Positions 19,044-28,269 of a stretch of 64,000 nucleotides of DNA are shown here, piece after piece; the stretch's first letter is position 1, and the number at the start of each line of letters is the position of its first letter. The position numbers and the translations under genes were made by a program. The DNA is from Streptomyces spinoverrucosus (GTDB lineage: Bacteria; Actinomycetota; Actinomycetes; Streptomycetales; Streptomycetaceae): positions 744,001-808,000 of the forward strand of contig NZ_JADPZX010000001.1 of assembly GCF_015712165.1 (NCBI RefSeq), given 5' to 3'. Below the pieces are notes generated by a model. It worked only from the letters and a program-made list of their open reading frames with translations, made no database searches and had not been told where the DNA came from.

Positions 19044-19745
19044 ATGACGATCACCGAGGAACGCGAGCGGACGTACGGGTACACCGACCTGCCGCGCCTG
19101 ATGGCGCTCATGACTGGCGACGAGAAGCACGGCCCCGCTGCGACATCCACGCTGGACGTGCTCTGGGTGCTCCACGACCGGGTGCTGCGGATCGGCCCGG
19201 AGCGGCTGGAGGATCCCGAGCGGGACCGGTTCCTGCTGTCCAAGGGGCACGGCCCGATGGCGTACTACGCCGTCCTGGCGGCCAAGGGCTTCGTGCCCGT
19301 CGACTGGCTGCCGGGCTTCGGCTCCTACGACTCGCCGCTCGGCCACCACCCCGACCGGATGCTGGTGCCGGGCGTGGAGATCGGCAGCGGTTCGCTGGGG
19401 CACGGGCTGCCGATCGGTGTCGGTACGGCGCTGGGGCTGCGCGCCCAGGGTCTGCACGAGCCGCGGGTGTGGGTCCTGATCGGGGACGCCGAGCTGGACG
19501 AGGGCAGCAACCACGAGGCCATCGCCTTCGCCGGGCCCGCCGCGCTGGAACGGCTGCACACCGTCGTCGTCGACAACGCCTCCGCGAGCCATGCCCGGCC
19601 CGGCGGCATCGCCGCCCGGTTCGAGGCGGCGGGCTGGTCCACCGTGACGGTCGACGGCCGCGATCACGAGGCGCTGTACGCCGCCTTCACCGCGCCGCAC
19701 CCGGGCCGTCCGCACGCGGTCGTCGCCCAGGTCGAACCCAAGTGA
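19044..19745 (+). CDS. Transketolase, N-terminal (TPP-binding) subunit
   Basis: A 233-residue protein corresponding to the first half of transketolase. It has the conserved KGHGPMAYYAVLAAKGF, GHHPD and GSLGHGLPIGVGTALG stretches, then the thiamine-diphosphate/Mg motif GDAELDEGSNHEA. It needs the partner encoded 30 bases downstream to make an active enzyme, as in other split transketolases. The start ATG 19044 has no strong ribosome binding site. Whether the pair acts in the pentose-phosphate pathway or on a specialised C2-ketol transfer is unclear, since Streptomyces also carries full-length transketolase genes. Confidence 0.9.
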   Translation: MTITEERERTYGYTDLPRLMALMTGDEKHGPAATSTLDVLWVLHDRVLRIGPERLEDPERDRFLLSKGHGPMAYYAVLAAKGFVPVDWLPGFGSYDSPLGHHPDRMLVPGVEIGSGSLGHGLPIGVGTALGLRAQGLHEPRVWVLIGDAELDEGSNHEAIAFAGPAALERLHTVVVDNASASHARPGGIAARFEAAGWSTVTVDGRDHEALYAAFTAPHPGRPHAVVAQVEPK

Positions 19746-19775
19746 CACGCCGGACCGAAGGAGGAAACCCCAGTC

Positions 19776-20696
19776 ATGGACACCATGCGTGACCGTTTCG
19801 CCCCCGTCGCCCAGCGCCTGCTCGACGAGGATCCCCGCGTCGCCGTCGTCCTCGCCGAGATCGGCGCGGCCGGCTTCGACGAGGCCCGGCGCCGCCATCC
19901 CGACCGGGTGATCAACGTCGGCATCCGCGAGCAGCTCCTGATCGGGGCGGCTTCGGGGCTGGCGCTGACCGGGATGCGGCCCATCGTGCACACCTTCGCC
20001 AGTTTCCTGGTGGAGCGGCCCTTCGAGCAGGTCAAGCTGGACCTGGGCCACCAGGGCGCGGGCGCGGTGCTGGTGAGCGCCGCCGCGTCCTTCGACTGGC
20101 CGGCGGGCGGCTACACGCACATGGCTCCCGGCGATGTGGCGTTGCTCGACACCCTCGACGGCTGGACCGTGCACGTACCGGGCCACCCGGACGAGGCCGA
20201 GACGCTGCTGCGGCACGCGGTGGCCGCCGGCGACGACAAGGTGTACGTCCGGCTGTCCGTGCAGTCGAACGCACAGGCCCTCCCCGTCGACGGAGCGCGC
20301 TTCCACACCGTCCGCGAGGGACGCTCCGGCGTGGTCGTCGCCGTCGGGCCCACCCTCGACGCGGTGCTCGACGCCACGGCCGGCCTGGACGTCACCGTGC
20401 TGTACGCGACGACCGTGCGGCCCTTCGACGCGGCCGCCCTGCGTCGGGCCACGGAGACGGCCGGGACGGACGTCGTCCTCGTCGAGCCCTACCTGGCGGG
20501 CACCTCGACGGCCGCCGCGAACGACGCCCTCGCCGACGTACCGCACCGGGTGCTGGGGCTGGGCGTGGGGCGCCGTGAGCTGCGGCGGTACGGCACGGTC
20601 GAGGAGCACGTCGCCGCGCACGGGCTGGACGCGCGGTCGCTGCGGGAGCGGATCGCGGGGTTCACGACGGGGTCGCGGACGCCGGCGCGCGCGTGA
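19776..20696 (+). CDS. Transketolase, C-terminal subunit
   Basis: A 306-residue second half of a split transketolase. It has a pyrimidine-binding domain (AEIGAAGFDEARRRHPDRVINVGIREQ, the E/R region that activates TPP) followed by the C-terminal swivel domain (GRSGVVVAVGPTLDAVLDA, VLYATTVRPFDAAAL). The ribosome binding site AAGGAGGAAACCCC is very strong, so it may be translated independently of the first subunit. It forms an operon with the upstream gene. The last 35 bases overlap the convergent MFS gene. Confidence 0.9.
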   Translation: MDTMRDRFAPVAQRLLDEDPRVAVVLAEIGAAGFDEARRRHPDRVINVGIREQLLIGAASGLALTGMRPIVHTFASFLVERPFEQVKLDLGHQGAGAVLVSAAASFDWPAGGYTHMAPGDVALLDTLDGWTVHVPGHPDEAETLLRHAVAAGDDKVYVRLSVQSNAQALPVDGARFHTVREGRSGVVVAVGPTLDAVLDATAGLDVTVLYATTVRPFDAAALRRATETAGTDVVLVEPYLAGTSTAAANDALADVPHRVLGLGVGRRELRRYGTVEEHVAAHGLDARSLRERIAGFTTGSRTPARA

Positions 20697-21987
20697 GGTG
20701 AGTGTCGACGCGCACCAGGCCACGTATCGCGGGCACGGAGAGCAGGGCGATCACGACGACGAAGCTCATCGCGCCGGAGACGAGCAGGACACGGTCGGCG
20801 CCGAGGGCCGCGGCGGCGGGGCCCGCGAGGGCCTGGCCGACGGGCAGCATCGCGAGGGAGCCGGCCACGTCGTAGGCGTGGATGCGGTTGAGGACGCCGG
20901 GCTCGACCTGGGTCTGCACGCTGGTCGCCCACATGACGCCCCAGAAGGACATCCCGGCCCCGGCGACGGCCGCCCCGGCCGCCATCGCCGGTAGGTCGAG
21001 GCCGAGCCCGACGGTCACCGGGAACCCGGCGAAGCCGAACAGGGCGATCGCCCCGGCCCGCAGCATCCGGCGCGGACGCAGCCGCAGGGCGAGGAGTCCG
21101 CCGACGACGGTGCCGGCGCCGAGGGCGGAGTTGACCAGGCCGTAGGCGCGCGGGCCGTGCTCGCGGACCACCTCCGTCGCCACCAGCGGCACGGTCGGGC
21201 CGAAGACGGCGATCATGTACAGGCACCAGACGGCGATGACACCCCACAGCCAGGTGCGTGCTCTGAACTCCCGCCAGCCTTCCACGAGATCGGCCTTGAA
21301 GGCACCCGCCCCACGCCCGGCGGAACGGCTGCCCGGCGCCGGTGGCGGCAGCCGGAGCAACAGCAGGCACAGGGCGCTGACCGCGTAGGTGGCGGCGTGT
21401 GCCGCGAAGACGCCGCCGGCCGACGCGAGGCCGACCAGCACGCCCGCGACGGCGGGACCGGCCAGCTGGGCCGCGGACTCCGCGATGCGTATGGCGCCGT
21501 TGGCGCCCTGGATGTCGGAGGCCAGCCGGGGCACCATGCTGGCGACGCCCGGCTGGAAGACGGCGCTCGCGACGCCGCCCACGACACCGATCGCGCAGAT
21601 CTCCCAGAGCACGACGCGGTCCGCGAAGAACAGCGCGGCGGTGAGGGCCTGCGTGCCCAGCCGCACCACGTCGGCCCAGATCATCAGCTTGCGGGTGCTG
21701 AACCGATCGGCGATGACGCCGCCGAAGACCACCAGCCCGGCGAACGCCCCGGCCGTCGCCGCCATGGCCAGACCGACCGCACCGGCGCCGTACCCGTGCT
21801 GGAGCAGGCCGGCGGCGAGGGCCACCGGGAGCATGGTGTCGCCGAGCCGGGCGACCGCCCGTCCGACGAAGAACAACCCGAAGTCCCGCGACCAGACCGC
21901 CCGCGTTCCCCGCCCGGCCCCTGTGCCGCCCCCGCTCTCCTTGCCCCTCTCCCGCGCCTCGGCAACGTTGTCCGACGTCCCGCCCAT
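20662..21987 (-). CDS. MFS transporter (drug-exporter type)
   Basis: A major facilitator protein of about 441 residues with 12 predicted helices. After a polar N-terminus come VWSRDFGLFFVGRAVARLGD, the loop-2 motif FGGVIADRFSTRKLMIWAD, and a central loop near GWREFRARTWLW. The pattern fits the MFS_3/EntS-like exporter group, whose substrates are siderophores or antibiotics; none can be assigned. The ATG at 21987 is chosen (GGGAG upstream), but the frame is open to 22089 and the first 30 residues are low-complexity, so the start is uncertain. It converges with the transketolase operon. Confidence 0.85.
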   Translation of the reverse strand: MGGTSDNVAEARERGKESGGGTGAGRGTRAVWSRDFGLFFVGRAVARLGDTMLPVALAAGLLQHGYGAGAVGLAMAATAGAFAGLVVFGGVIADRFSTRKLMIWADVVRLGTQALTAALFFADRVVLWEICAIGVVGGVASAVFQPGVASMVPRLASDIQGANGAIRIAESAAQLAGPAVAGVLVGLASAGGVFAAHAATYAVSALCLLLLRLPPPAPGSRSAGRGAGAFKADLVEGWREFRARTWLWGVIAVWCLYMIAVFGPTVPLVATEVVREHGPRAYGLVNSALGAGTVVGGLLALRLRPRRMLRAGAIALFGFAGFPVTVGLGLDLPAMAAGAAVAGAGMSFWGVMWATSVQTQVEPGVLNRIHAYDVAGSLAMLPVGQALAGPAAAALGADRVLLVSGAMSFVVVIALLSVPAIRGLVRVDTHLTRAPASATPS

Positions 21988-22104
21988 CCCCTCGCGCTCC
22001 CCTCCCCACGGATCCCGCACAAGGCCCACCGGCCCCCTGTCGGCAGCCGGCGCCCCACCCCTCCGGATCATGCCACCCCCCACTGACAACCCCGGAGGGA
22101 ACTT

Positions 22105-22464
22105 TCATCCCCCGGCAGGCAGCCCCAACTCCGGGTGGGCATCCAGCAGTCGGGGCGGCGCGGCCTGTCGCCACGAGTCGGCGAGTATGTCCCGCAGCTC
22201 GTCCTCGTCCTCCATCGCGGCCAGCCGGGCCCGCACCCACGCGAACTGCGCCTCGTGATCGGCCACCCAGAACTTCTCAGGCTCGGCGAGGACCAGTTCG
22301 TCGCGCTCCTCCTTCGGGCAGCGCACCGCGATGGAGGTCTCGTCCTCCGGCAGCGTGGCGAACATCTTCCCCGCCACCCGGAACGTCGGCATGTTCCAGG
22401 CGATCTTCTCCGTCGTGTCCGGCAGGGACAGGGCGATTCTGCGTACGTCTTCGGCATCCGGCAT
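22105..22464 (-). CDS. MmcQ/YjbR-family (DUF419) small protein
   Basis: A 119-residue protein of the MmcQ/YjbR fold: PDAEDVRRIALSLPDTTEKIAWNMPTFRVAGKMFATL, then VADHEAQFAWVRARL. YjbR proteins have a double-wing DNA-binding-like fold but no established role. ATG 22464 gives the usual family N-terminus. A TTG at 22473 lies seven bases after GGGAGGCG and may be the real start, adding three residues. It is the last gene of a minus-strand run with the acetyltransferase and the XRE-cupin regulator. Confidence 0.85.
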   Translation of the reverse strand: MPDAEDVRRIALSLPDTTEKIAWNMPTFRVAGKMFATLPEDETSIAVRCPKEERDELVLAEPEKFWVADHEAQFAWVRARLAAMEDEDELRDILADSWRQAAPPRLLDAHPELGLPAGG

Positions 22465-22494
22465 GAGACGCAAGGTAGCGCCTCCCACTGACAG

Positions 22495-23028
22495 TCACCC
22501 GGTGAGCGTGGCCGCCGCGACCTGCTTGTAGTAGATGCTGGTCGGCCGCAGCACCCCCGCCGGGCTCGCCGCGTAGTCGGGTATCGCGCCGAGCCGGGTC
22601 CAGCCCGCCGTCCGGTAGAGGTGCTCGGCCGGACTGTCGGTCTCGGTGTCCAGGTGCAGGAGCGTGACACCGGCCGCGACGGCCGCTCGCTCGGCGGTGT
22701 CCAGGAGCCGCCGCCCCAGGCCCCGCCCGCGCGCCTCCCGGTGCACCATCAGCTTCACCAGCTCCGCCCGGTGCCGGCTGTTGGGCTTGTCCGGAAAGCC
22801 CAGGCTCACCGTGCCCACCACCCGCGTCCCCTCGTACGCCGCCCAGACGGCCAGCTCGCCGGCGGCCACGCCGGCAGCCCGCCCCTGCCACCACGCCAGG
22901 GCCTCGGCGCGGTCGAGCGGAGCGAGGAAGCCCACCGACGCGCCGCCGTCGACCGTGTCGACCAGCAGATCGGCCAACTCCCCGGCCCAACCCAGCACTT
23001 GGGCCTCGTTCAGCGGTTCCACGATCAC
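22495..23028 (-). CDS. GNAT-family N-acetyltransferase
   Basis: A 177-residue GNAT enzyme with acetyl-CoA-binding motif A: AELVKLMVHREARGRGLGRRLLDTAE (R/Q-x-x-G-x-G/A as RGRGLG), then LLHLDTETDSPAEHLYRTAGWTRLG. The substrate is unknown. The GTG start at 23028 overlaps the stop codon of the upstream regulator as GTGA, so the two are translationally coupled; this favours the idea that the regulator controls or is controlled by whatever the enzyme modifies. Confidence 0.9.
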   Translation of the reverse strand: MIVEPLNEAQVLGWAGELADLLVDTVDGGASVGFLAPLDRAEALAWWQGRAAGVAAGELAVWAAYEGTRVVGTVSLGFPDKPNSRHRAELVKLMVHREARGRGLGRRLLDTAERAAVAAGVTLLHLDTETDSPAEHLYRTAGWTRLGAIPDYAASPAGVLRPTSIYYKQVAAATLTG

Positions 23029-23606
23029 GGCAGCACCACCGCCAGCGCATAGCGCACATCCTCGTCCCCGGCGCACCGAAACCGCGTCGCCCCCCACACC
23101 CGCATCCGCAGACAGTCCCCGACGTCGAGACGGTGCTCGGCGTCCTGCACGGTCACCGCGAGGGCTCCTTCCAGCACCCAGACGTGCTGCTCCAGGCCCG
23201 GCACCGGCGGCCGGTCGTACGCGATGTCCGCGCCCACCGCGAGCCGCCCCTCGACGAGTTCGCCACGCAGCCCGGCGTGCGGCGGCGACACGGACCGTCG
23301 TACGAAACCGGAGGCCCGGTCCTCCCACACCGGCTGGTCGGACGCCCGCACCAGCAGCGCGGGCTCCCCCTCGACCTCGCTCAGCAGCTGGGACATCGTG
23401 CGCCCGAACACAGCGCACAGGCGGTTGAGCATCGAGGCCGTGGGGCTGATCTCCGCCCGCTCCGCGCGGGACAGCGTCGACCGGCTCACCCCGGTGCGCT
23501 CCGCCAACTCGCCCAGGGACCAGCCTCGTTCGGCCCGCAGTTCGGCGAGTCGCGCGCCGAGCCGGGCGTCGACGTCGTGCGGGGTGCCCACTTCTTCCTG
23601 TCTCAT
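23025..23606 (-). CDS. XRE-family regulator with cupin sensor domain
   Basis: A 193-residue regulator. The N-terminal helix-turn-helix (about residues 14-68) reads ARLAELRAERGWSLGELAERTGVSRSTLSRAERAEISPTASMLNRL, and a C-terminal cupin beta-barrel ends ALAVTVQDAEHRLDVGDCLRMRV. This MerR-unrelated HTH-cupin architecture binds small molecules. The start ATG 23606 lies inside a perfect 14-bp palindrome, so binding there could block both transcription and initiation. No Shine-Dalgarno sequence precedes it, which suggests a leaderless message. It is coupled by a GTGA overlap to an acetyltransferase gene. Confidence 0.9.
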   Translation of the reverse strand: MRQEEVGTPHDVDARLGARLAELRAERGWSLGELAERTGVSRSTLSRAERAEISPTASMLNRLCAVFGRTMSQLLSEVEGEPALLVRASDQPVWEDRASGFVRRSVSPPHAGLRGELVEGRLAVGADIAYDRPPVPGLEQHVWVLEGALAVTVQDAEHRLDVGDCLRMRVWGATRFRCAGDEDVRYALAVVLP

Positions 23607-23633
23607 ATTCGGGACGGTATCCCGAATATGAGA
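23601..23633. promoter_or_regulatory. Perfect 14-bp palindromic operator over the XRE-cupin start codon
   Basis: TCTCATATTCGGGA (23601-23614) and TCCCGAATATGAGA (23620-23633) are exact reverse complements around the spacer CGGTA. The regulator's ATG is at 23604-23606. The element is AT-richer than its surroundings and lies in the 46-base gap between lysR and the XRE-cupin gene. Autoregulation is the simplest reading. Confidence 0.75.
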
Positions 23634-23652
23634 CGGCAGTGTTACGGAAGGC

Positions 23653-24558
23653 TCACGCCTGCTCCGCCGCCTCCGCCAGCGCCTCCAGCACCGGCCGGAT
23701 GAGCGGATGCGCCTCCGCGCCCCGGCGTACGGCGGCGAAGACCCGGCGCGTGGGCGCCACCCCGTCCACGGGCCGTACGACGACACCCGTGAGGTCCGTC
23801 CCGCGCAGCGCGGAGCGCGGTACGAGGGCGACTCCCGCGTCCGCCGAGGCCAGCGCCACGACCGCGCGGAAGTCGTCCGAGGAGTGCTCCAGCCGGGGCT
23901 GGAACCCGGCGCTCTCGCAGGCCAGCACCACCACGTCATGGCAGGGATTGCCGGGATACGGGCCGATCCACGGGTCCTTGGCCAGCTCCGCCAGCGGCAC
24001 CTCGCCCACCCCCGCCAGCCGGTGGCTGACCGGCACGACCGCGTCGAACGGCTCGGCGTACAGCGGGACATGGGCCAGCCGCGGATCGTCGGCGGGCGGA
24101 GCCCCGCGGTACTCGACGGCGACCGCGACATCGACCTGCCGGTCCAGGACCATCGGCAGACTGGCGTCCCCCTCGGCGTCCCGGACGCGGATGCGGATGC
24201 CGGGCGCGGTCCGTGCCAGGCGGGCCACGGCCGGTGCGACGACCTGGGCGATGCCGGTCGCGAACGAGGCGACCGTGACCGTGCCCGCGGCGCCCGAGCT
24301 GTACGCGGCGAGCTCCGCCTCCGCCCGCTCCAGTTGGGCCAGGACCGCGTTGGTGTGGCTGAGCAGGATCTCGCCGGCCGGGGTGAGCCGTACGCCCTTG
24401 GCGCCGCGCTCAACGAGCCGGTGCCCCGTCTCCTGCTCCAGGGCCGTGAGCTGCTGGGACACGGCGGAGGGCGTCAGATACAGCGCGGCGGCAGCCGCCG
24501 TCACGGTGCGGTGGTCGGCCACCGCACGGAGGATGTGGAGCCGCCGCGCTTCGATCAC
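23653..24558 (-). CDS. LysR-family transcriptional regulator
   Basis: A 301-residue LysR-type regulator. The winged HTH occupies residues 1-60 (LHILRAVADHRTVTAAAAALYLTPSAVSQQLTALEQETG), followed by an effector-binding domain of periplasmic-binding-protein fold (GTVTVASFATGIAQVVAPAV onward). The start is GTG 24558. It is 17 bases downstream of kbl on the same strand, so it is probably co-transcribed with tdh-kbl and may sense threonine or glycine; that is inference from position. LysR regulators are more often divergent from their targets, which makes this arrangement slightly unusual. Confidence 0.9.
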   Translation of the reverse strand: MIEARRLHILRAVADHRTVTAAAAALYLTPSAVSQQLTALEQETGHRLVERGAKGVRLTPAGEILLSHTNAVLAQLERAEAELAAYSSGAAGTVTVASFATGIAQVVAPAVARLARTAPGIRIRVRDAEGDASLPMVLDRQVDVAVAVEYRGAPPADDPRLAHVPLYAEPFDAVVPVSHRLAGVGEVPLAELAKDPWIGPYPGNPCHDVVVLACESAGFQPRLEHSSDDFRAVVALASADAGVALVPRSALRGTDLTGVVVRPVDGVAPTRRVFAAVRRGAEAHPLIRPVLEALAEAAEQA

Positions 24559-24575
24559 GGACCGATTGTCTCAGG

Positions 24576-25769
24576 TCAGGCGTCCAGCTCCGCCCGCGCG
24601 GCCACGAAGGCGTCCACGGCCCGGTTGACGTCGTCCGTCGAGTGGGCGGCCGACAGCTGGACACGGATGCGTGCCTGTCCCTGCGGCACGACCGGGTACG
24701 AGAAGCCGATCACGTACACGCCCCGCTCCAGCAGCAGCTCCGCCATCCGGCCGGCCCGTGCCGCGTCGCCGATCATCACCGGCGCGATCGCGTGGTCGCC
24801 GGGCAGGATGTCGAAGCCCTCCTCGGCCATCCGGCGGCGGAACAGCGCGGTGTTCTCGGCGAGCCGCTCGCGCAGGTCGCCCGCCGACTCCAGCAGGTCG
24901 AGCACCTTCAGCGACGCGGCGGCGATCACCGGGGCGAGGGTGTTGGAGAAGAGGTACGGCCGGGAACGCTGCCGCAGCAGGGCGACGATCTCGGCGCGGG
25001 CGGCGACGTAACCGCCCGACGCGCCGCCGAGCGCCTTGCCGAGGGTGCCGGTGATGATGTCGACCCGGTCCATCACGCCGTGCAGCTCGGGGGTGCCGCG
25101 CCCGCCGGGGCCGACGAAACCGACGGCGTGGGAGTCGTCGACCATGACCATGGCGTCGTAGCGGTCGGCGAGGTCGCAGATCTCGCGCAGGGGCGCCACG
25201 TAACCGTCCATGGAGAAGACGCCGTCGGTGACGATCAGCCGTCGCCGGGCCGACTGCGCCTCCTTCAACTGCCGCTCGAGGTCGTCCAGATCGCGGTTGG
25301 CGTACCGGAAGCGGCGGGCCTTGGACAGCCGGATGCCGTCGATGATCGAGGCGTGGTTCAGGGCGTCCGAGATCACCGCGTCCTCGGCACCGAGCAGGGT
25401 CTCGAACACCCCGCCGTTGGCGTCGAAGCAGGAGGAGTACAGGATCGTGTCCTCCTGCCCGAGGAACGCGGACAGCCGCGCCTCCAGTTCCTTGTGTACC
25501 TGCTGCGTCCCGCAGATGAAGCGGACGGAGGCCATGCCGTAGCCCCAGCGGTCCAGGGCCTCGTGGGCGGCGGCGATCACCTCGGGGTGGTCGGCGAGGC
25601 CGAGGTAGTTGTTGGCGCAGAAGTTGAGCACCTCGCCGGGGCGGCCGCCCGCCGAGACGTTGACGGTCGCGGACTGCGGGGTGTCGATGACGCGTTCGGG
25701 CTTGTGCAGACCGGCGGCGCGGATCTCGTCGAGGGTGGCGCGCAGGTCGTCGCGCACGGAGTCGAACAT
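24576..25769 (-). CDS. kbl: Glycine C-acetyltransferase (2-amino-3-ketobutyrate CoA ligase)
   Basis: A 397-residue PLP enzyme of the alpha-oxoamine synthase family, the same length as E. coli Kbl. The PLP lysine is K245 in [13 protein letters not shown]; other family segments are [27 protein letters not shown] and [11 protein letters not shown]. It splits 2-amino-3-ketobutyrate with CoA into glycine and acetyl-CoA. It follows tdh by 27 bases; together they convert threonine to glycine. ATG 25769 has AGGAG at seven bases. Confidence 0.96.
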   Translation of the reverse strand: MFDSVRDDLRATLDEIRAAGLHKPERVIDTPQSATVNVSAGGRPGEVLNFCANNYLGLADHPEVIAAAHEALDRWGYGMASVRFICGTQQVHKELEARLSAFLGQEDTILYSSCFDANGGVFETLLGAEDAVISDALNHASIIDGIRLSKARRFRYANRDLDDLERQLKEAQSARRRLIVTDGVFSMDGYVAPLREICDLADRYDAMVMVDDSHAVGFVGPGGRGTPELHGVMDRVDIITGTLGKALGGASGGYVAARAEIVALLRQRSRPYLFSNTLAPVIAAASLKVLDLLESAGDLRERLAENTALFRRRMAEEGFDILPGDHAIAPVMIGDAARAGRMAELLLERGVYVIGFSYPVVPQGQARIRVQLSAAHSTDDVNRAVDAFVAARAELDA

Positions 25770-25796
25770 GAAGAAGCTCCTATGAATGCAGAGGAC

Positions 25797-26825
25797 TTAC
25801 GCGGTCCAGTCGAGGATGACCTTGCCGCCGCGGCCGCTCGCCGCGTCGGCGAACGCCGTCTCGAAGTCGCGGTAGCCGTACCGGCCGGTGATCACGGGCG
25901 CGAGGTCGAGGCCGCCCTCCAGCAGCACCGACATGGCGTACCAGGTCTCGAACATCTCCCGGCCGTAGATGCCCTTGAGGGTGATCATCGAGGTGACGAT
26001 CCGGGCCCAGTCGACCGGGAACTCCTGCGCGGGCAGGCCCAGCATCGCGATCCGCCCGCCGTGCGTCATGTTCGCGATCATGTCCTGGAGGGCCTCCGCG
26101 CGGCCGGACATCTCCAGGCCGATGTCGAAGCCCTCCCGCAGGCCGAGGGCCTGCTGGCCGTCCGCGATCCGCCCGTCGCGCACGTTCAGGGCGAGGCTGA
26201 CGCCTATCTTGCGGGCGATGTCGAGGCGCTCCTCGCTGACGTCCGTGATGACGACGTTGCGGGCGCCCGCGTGCCTGGCCACGGCCGCCGCCATCAGGCC
26301 GATCGGGCCCGCCCCGGTGATCAGCACGTCCTCGCCGACCAGCGGGAACGACAGCGCGGTGTGCACGGCGTTGCCGAACGGGTCGAAGATGGCCGCCACG
26401 TCGAGGTCCACCGGCACGCGGTGCACCCACACGTTGGTCGCGGGCAGCACGACGTACTCGGCGAAGGCCCCGTCCCGTCCGACCCCGAGTCCGATCGTGG
26501 CCCGGCACAAGTGACGTCGCCCGGCAAGGCAGTTGCGGCACTTGCCGCACACCAGGTGGCCCTCGCCGCTGACCCGGTCGCCGGCCCGGATGTCGGTGAC
26601 GTCGCGGCCGGTGTCGACGACCTCGCCGACGAACTCGTGCCCGAGCACCAGCGGGGTGCGGATCGCCTGCTGCGCCCAGCCGTCCCAGGCGTGGATGTGC
26701 AGATCGGTGCCGCAGATGCCGGTGCGCAGCACCTTGATCAGTACGTCGCCGGGGCCGACGTCGGGCTCCGGGACGTCCATGAGCCGGAGCCCTGGTTCCG
26801 CCTTGTCCTTGACCAGTGCCTTCAC
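25797..26825 (-). CDS. tdh: L-threonine 3-dehydrogenase
   Basis: A 342-residue zinc medium-chain dehydrogenase. The catalytic zinc site is in [17 protein letters not shown] and [12 protein letters not shown], the structural zinc cysteines are in [15 protein letters not shown], and NAD binding is through [16 protein letters not shown]. It oxidises threonine to 2-amino-3-ketobutyrate, the substrate of the next enzyme, Kbl. The start GTG 26825 is placed eight bases after AGGAG; the frame is open further upstream. Genes tdh, kbl and lysR form one unit. The 174 bases upstream show no recognisable glycine riboswitch. Confidence 0.96.
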   Translation of the reverse strand: MKALVKDKAEPGLRLMDVPEPDVGPGDVLIKVLRTGICGTDLHIHAWDGWAQQAIRTPLVLGHEFVGEVVDTGRDVTDIRAGDRVSGEGHLVCGKCRNCLAGRRHLCRATIGLGVGRDGAFAEYVVLPATNVWVHRVPVDLDVAAIFDPFGNAVHTALSFPLVGEDVLITGAGPIGLMAAAVARHAGARNVVITDVSEERLDIARKIGVSLALNVRDGRIADGQQALGLREGFDIGLEMSGRAEALQDMIANMTHGGRIAMLGLPAQEFPVDWARIVTSMITLKGIYGREMFETWYAMSVLLEGGLDLAPVITGRYGYRDFETAFADAASGRGGKVILDWTA

Positions 26826-26999
26826 CGCTACGGCTCCTGAGGGTGAGATCCCTGCCGCGGGCATGGCGAAGAAGCCCCCGGACGGGGAGAGAAGTGGAAT
26901 CGCACAGCAATCTGCCGTACGCCGCCGTCCTGGTCCATCGAGGATTTCTTAACCGCTGCCGCAGCTTTCCTTCACACCTCCGGCGCGACGTTCACCTGG

Positions 27000-27575
27000 T
27001 CAGAGCAGAGATCCACCGCTCTGGGGCCCTTCGAGCCGGACGGCGAGATCCGCGGCCGCCGCCTTGATGGTCTCCAAACCGGAACGCCCCCAGGGCCGCG
27101 GGGAGACATCGGCGACGCAGACGGTGCCGAGCACCATGCCCGTGGTGTCGATGAGCGGCGCGCCGAGGTAGGAGTGGATGCCGTACTCGTCGACGACCGG
27201 GTTGCCCGCGAAGCGCGGATAGTCGCGCACGTCCTCCAGCACCAGTGCCTTGTGCCGGACCACCACATGGGGGCAGAACCCGTGGTCGCGGGGCATGTAG
27301 CGGCCCATCACCGGCCGGGTCCCGTCCGCCTTGACGACGAGTCCGACGTCGGGCGCGTGCAGGCCGGCGAAGAACTGGCCGTGCTCGTGAAGGAAGTTGA
27401 CCATGGCGTACGGCGCACCGGTCAGCGACGTCAGATGGCTTGCGAAGGCGTCGAGAGCGGGCTCCGGACGCTCCCCCAGGCCCAGCCGGCGCAGTCGCCG
27501 CGTTCTCTCGGGCGCCTCCTTGTCCTCGGGGGTGAGCAGCAGCCGACCGGCCGGGCGCGGCGGGTCGTACCTCAT
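27000..27575 (-). CDS. GAF-domain protein of the conservon
   Basis: A 191-residue protein containing one GAF domain (about residues 45-175: ALDAFASHLTSLTGAPYAMVNFLHEHGQFF to AAAADLAVRL). The conserved PYAMVNFL and DHGFCPHVV segments resemble GAF domains that bind small ligands or heme-like cofactors. It follows the GTPase gene by 61 bases and is probably the fifth member of the conservon operon. No output domain is attached. ATG 27575 is used; the ribosome binding site is weak (GGGACC). Confidence 0.85.
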   Translation of the reverse strand: MRYDPPRPAGRLLLTPEDKEAPERTRRLRRLGLGERPEPALDAFASHLTSLTGAPYAMVNFLHEHGQFFAGLHAPDVGLVVKADGTRPVMGRYMPRDHGFCPHVVVRHKALVLEDVRDYPRFAGNPVVDEYGIHSYLGAPLIDTTGMVLGTVCVADVSPRPWGRSGLETIKAAAADLAVRLEGPQSGGSLL

Positions 27576-27636
27576 GGCCGGGTCCCGTCGCTGTGGGCGT
27601 ACGTCATATGCGGCTCCGGTGCGGTGGGTGCGGGTG

Positions 27637-28269
27637 TCACATGTGGGCGCCGTGGCTCGGCGCGGGGGTGACGGGTGCGTGGGCGATGAGATGGCGTACG
27701 AGGGTGAGCAGGGTCTGGACGCCGGAGGCGGAGATCCGGGCGTCGCAGCACACGACGGGGATCTCCGGGTCGAGGTCGATGGCGGCGCGCACCTCCTCGG
27801 GGTCGTAGCGGTGGCCGCCGTCGAACTCGTTGACGGCGACGATGAATCCGAGGCCACGCTCCTCGAAGAAGTCGACGGCCGCGAAGCAGTCCTCCAGGCG
27901 CCGGGTGTCGGCGAGGATCACCGCGCCGAGGGCGCCCTCGCACAGTTCGTCCCACATGAACCAGAACCGTTCCTGTCCTGGCGTACCGAAGAGGTACAGG
28001 ACGTGGTCGGGATCGAGGGTGATGCGGCCGAAGTCCATGGCCACCGTCGTCTCGACCTTGTTCTCGACGCCGTCGAGGTTGTCGGTGGCGGTGCTTTCCG
28101 TGGTGAGCAGCTCCTCCGTGCTGAGCGGCGCGATCTCGCTGACGGCACCGACGAAGGTGGTCTTGCCGACCCCGAATCCGCCCGCGACCAGGATCTTCAG
28201 TGCGGTGGGGAACGGGTCGGCGTCGTAGTCGGAGTCGTAGTCGTGGTCAGAGCTGTCGTCGTAGTCCAT
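27637..28269 (-). CDS. cvnD: Conservon GTPase (CvnD-like)
   Basis: A 210-residue small GTPase of the MglA/Rab-like Cvn group. The P-loop is GGFGVGKTT (K36), the switch region holds TTVAMDFGRI, the G3 motif is FGTPGQERFWFMW, and the G4 motif is NEFDGG instead of NKxD, as usual in CvnD proteins. The N-terminus is unusually acidic, with nine Asp in the first 18 residues. Its ATG lies 23 bases inside the cvnC gene, so the two are translationally coupled. Conservon proteins form a membrane complex thought to work like a G-protein-coupled sensor. Confidence 0.93.
   Translation of the reverse strand: MDYDDSSDHDYDSDYDADPFPTALKILVAGGFGVGKTTFVGAVSEIAPLSTEELLTTESTATDNLDGVENKVETTVAMDFGRITLDPDHVLYLFGTPGQERFWFMWDELCEGALGAVILADTRRLEDCFAAVDFFEERGLGFIVAVNEFDGGHRYDPEEVRAAIDLDPEIPVVCCDARISASGVQTLLTLVRHLIAHAPVTPAPSHGAHM

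Noticed and set aside
26826..26999. Glycine riboswitch upstream of tdh-kbl
   Set aside because: None of the conserved glycine-aptamer blocks could be found in the leader.
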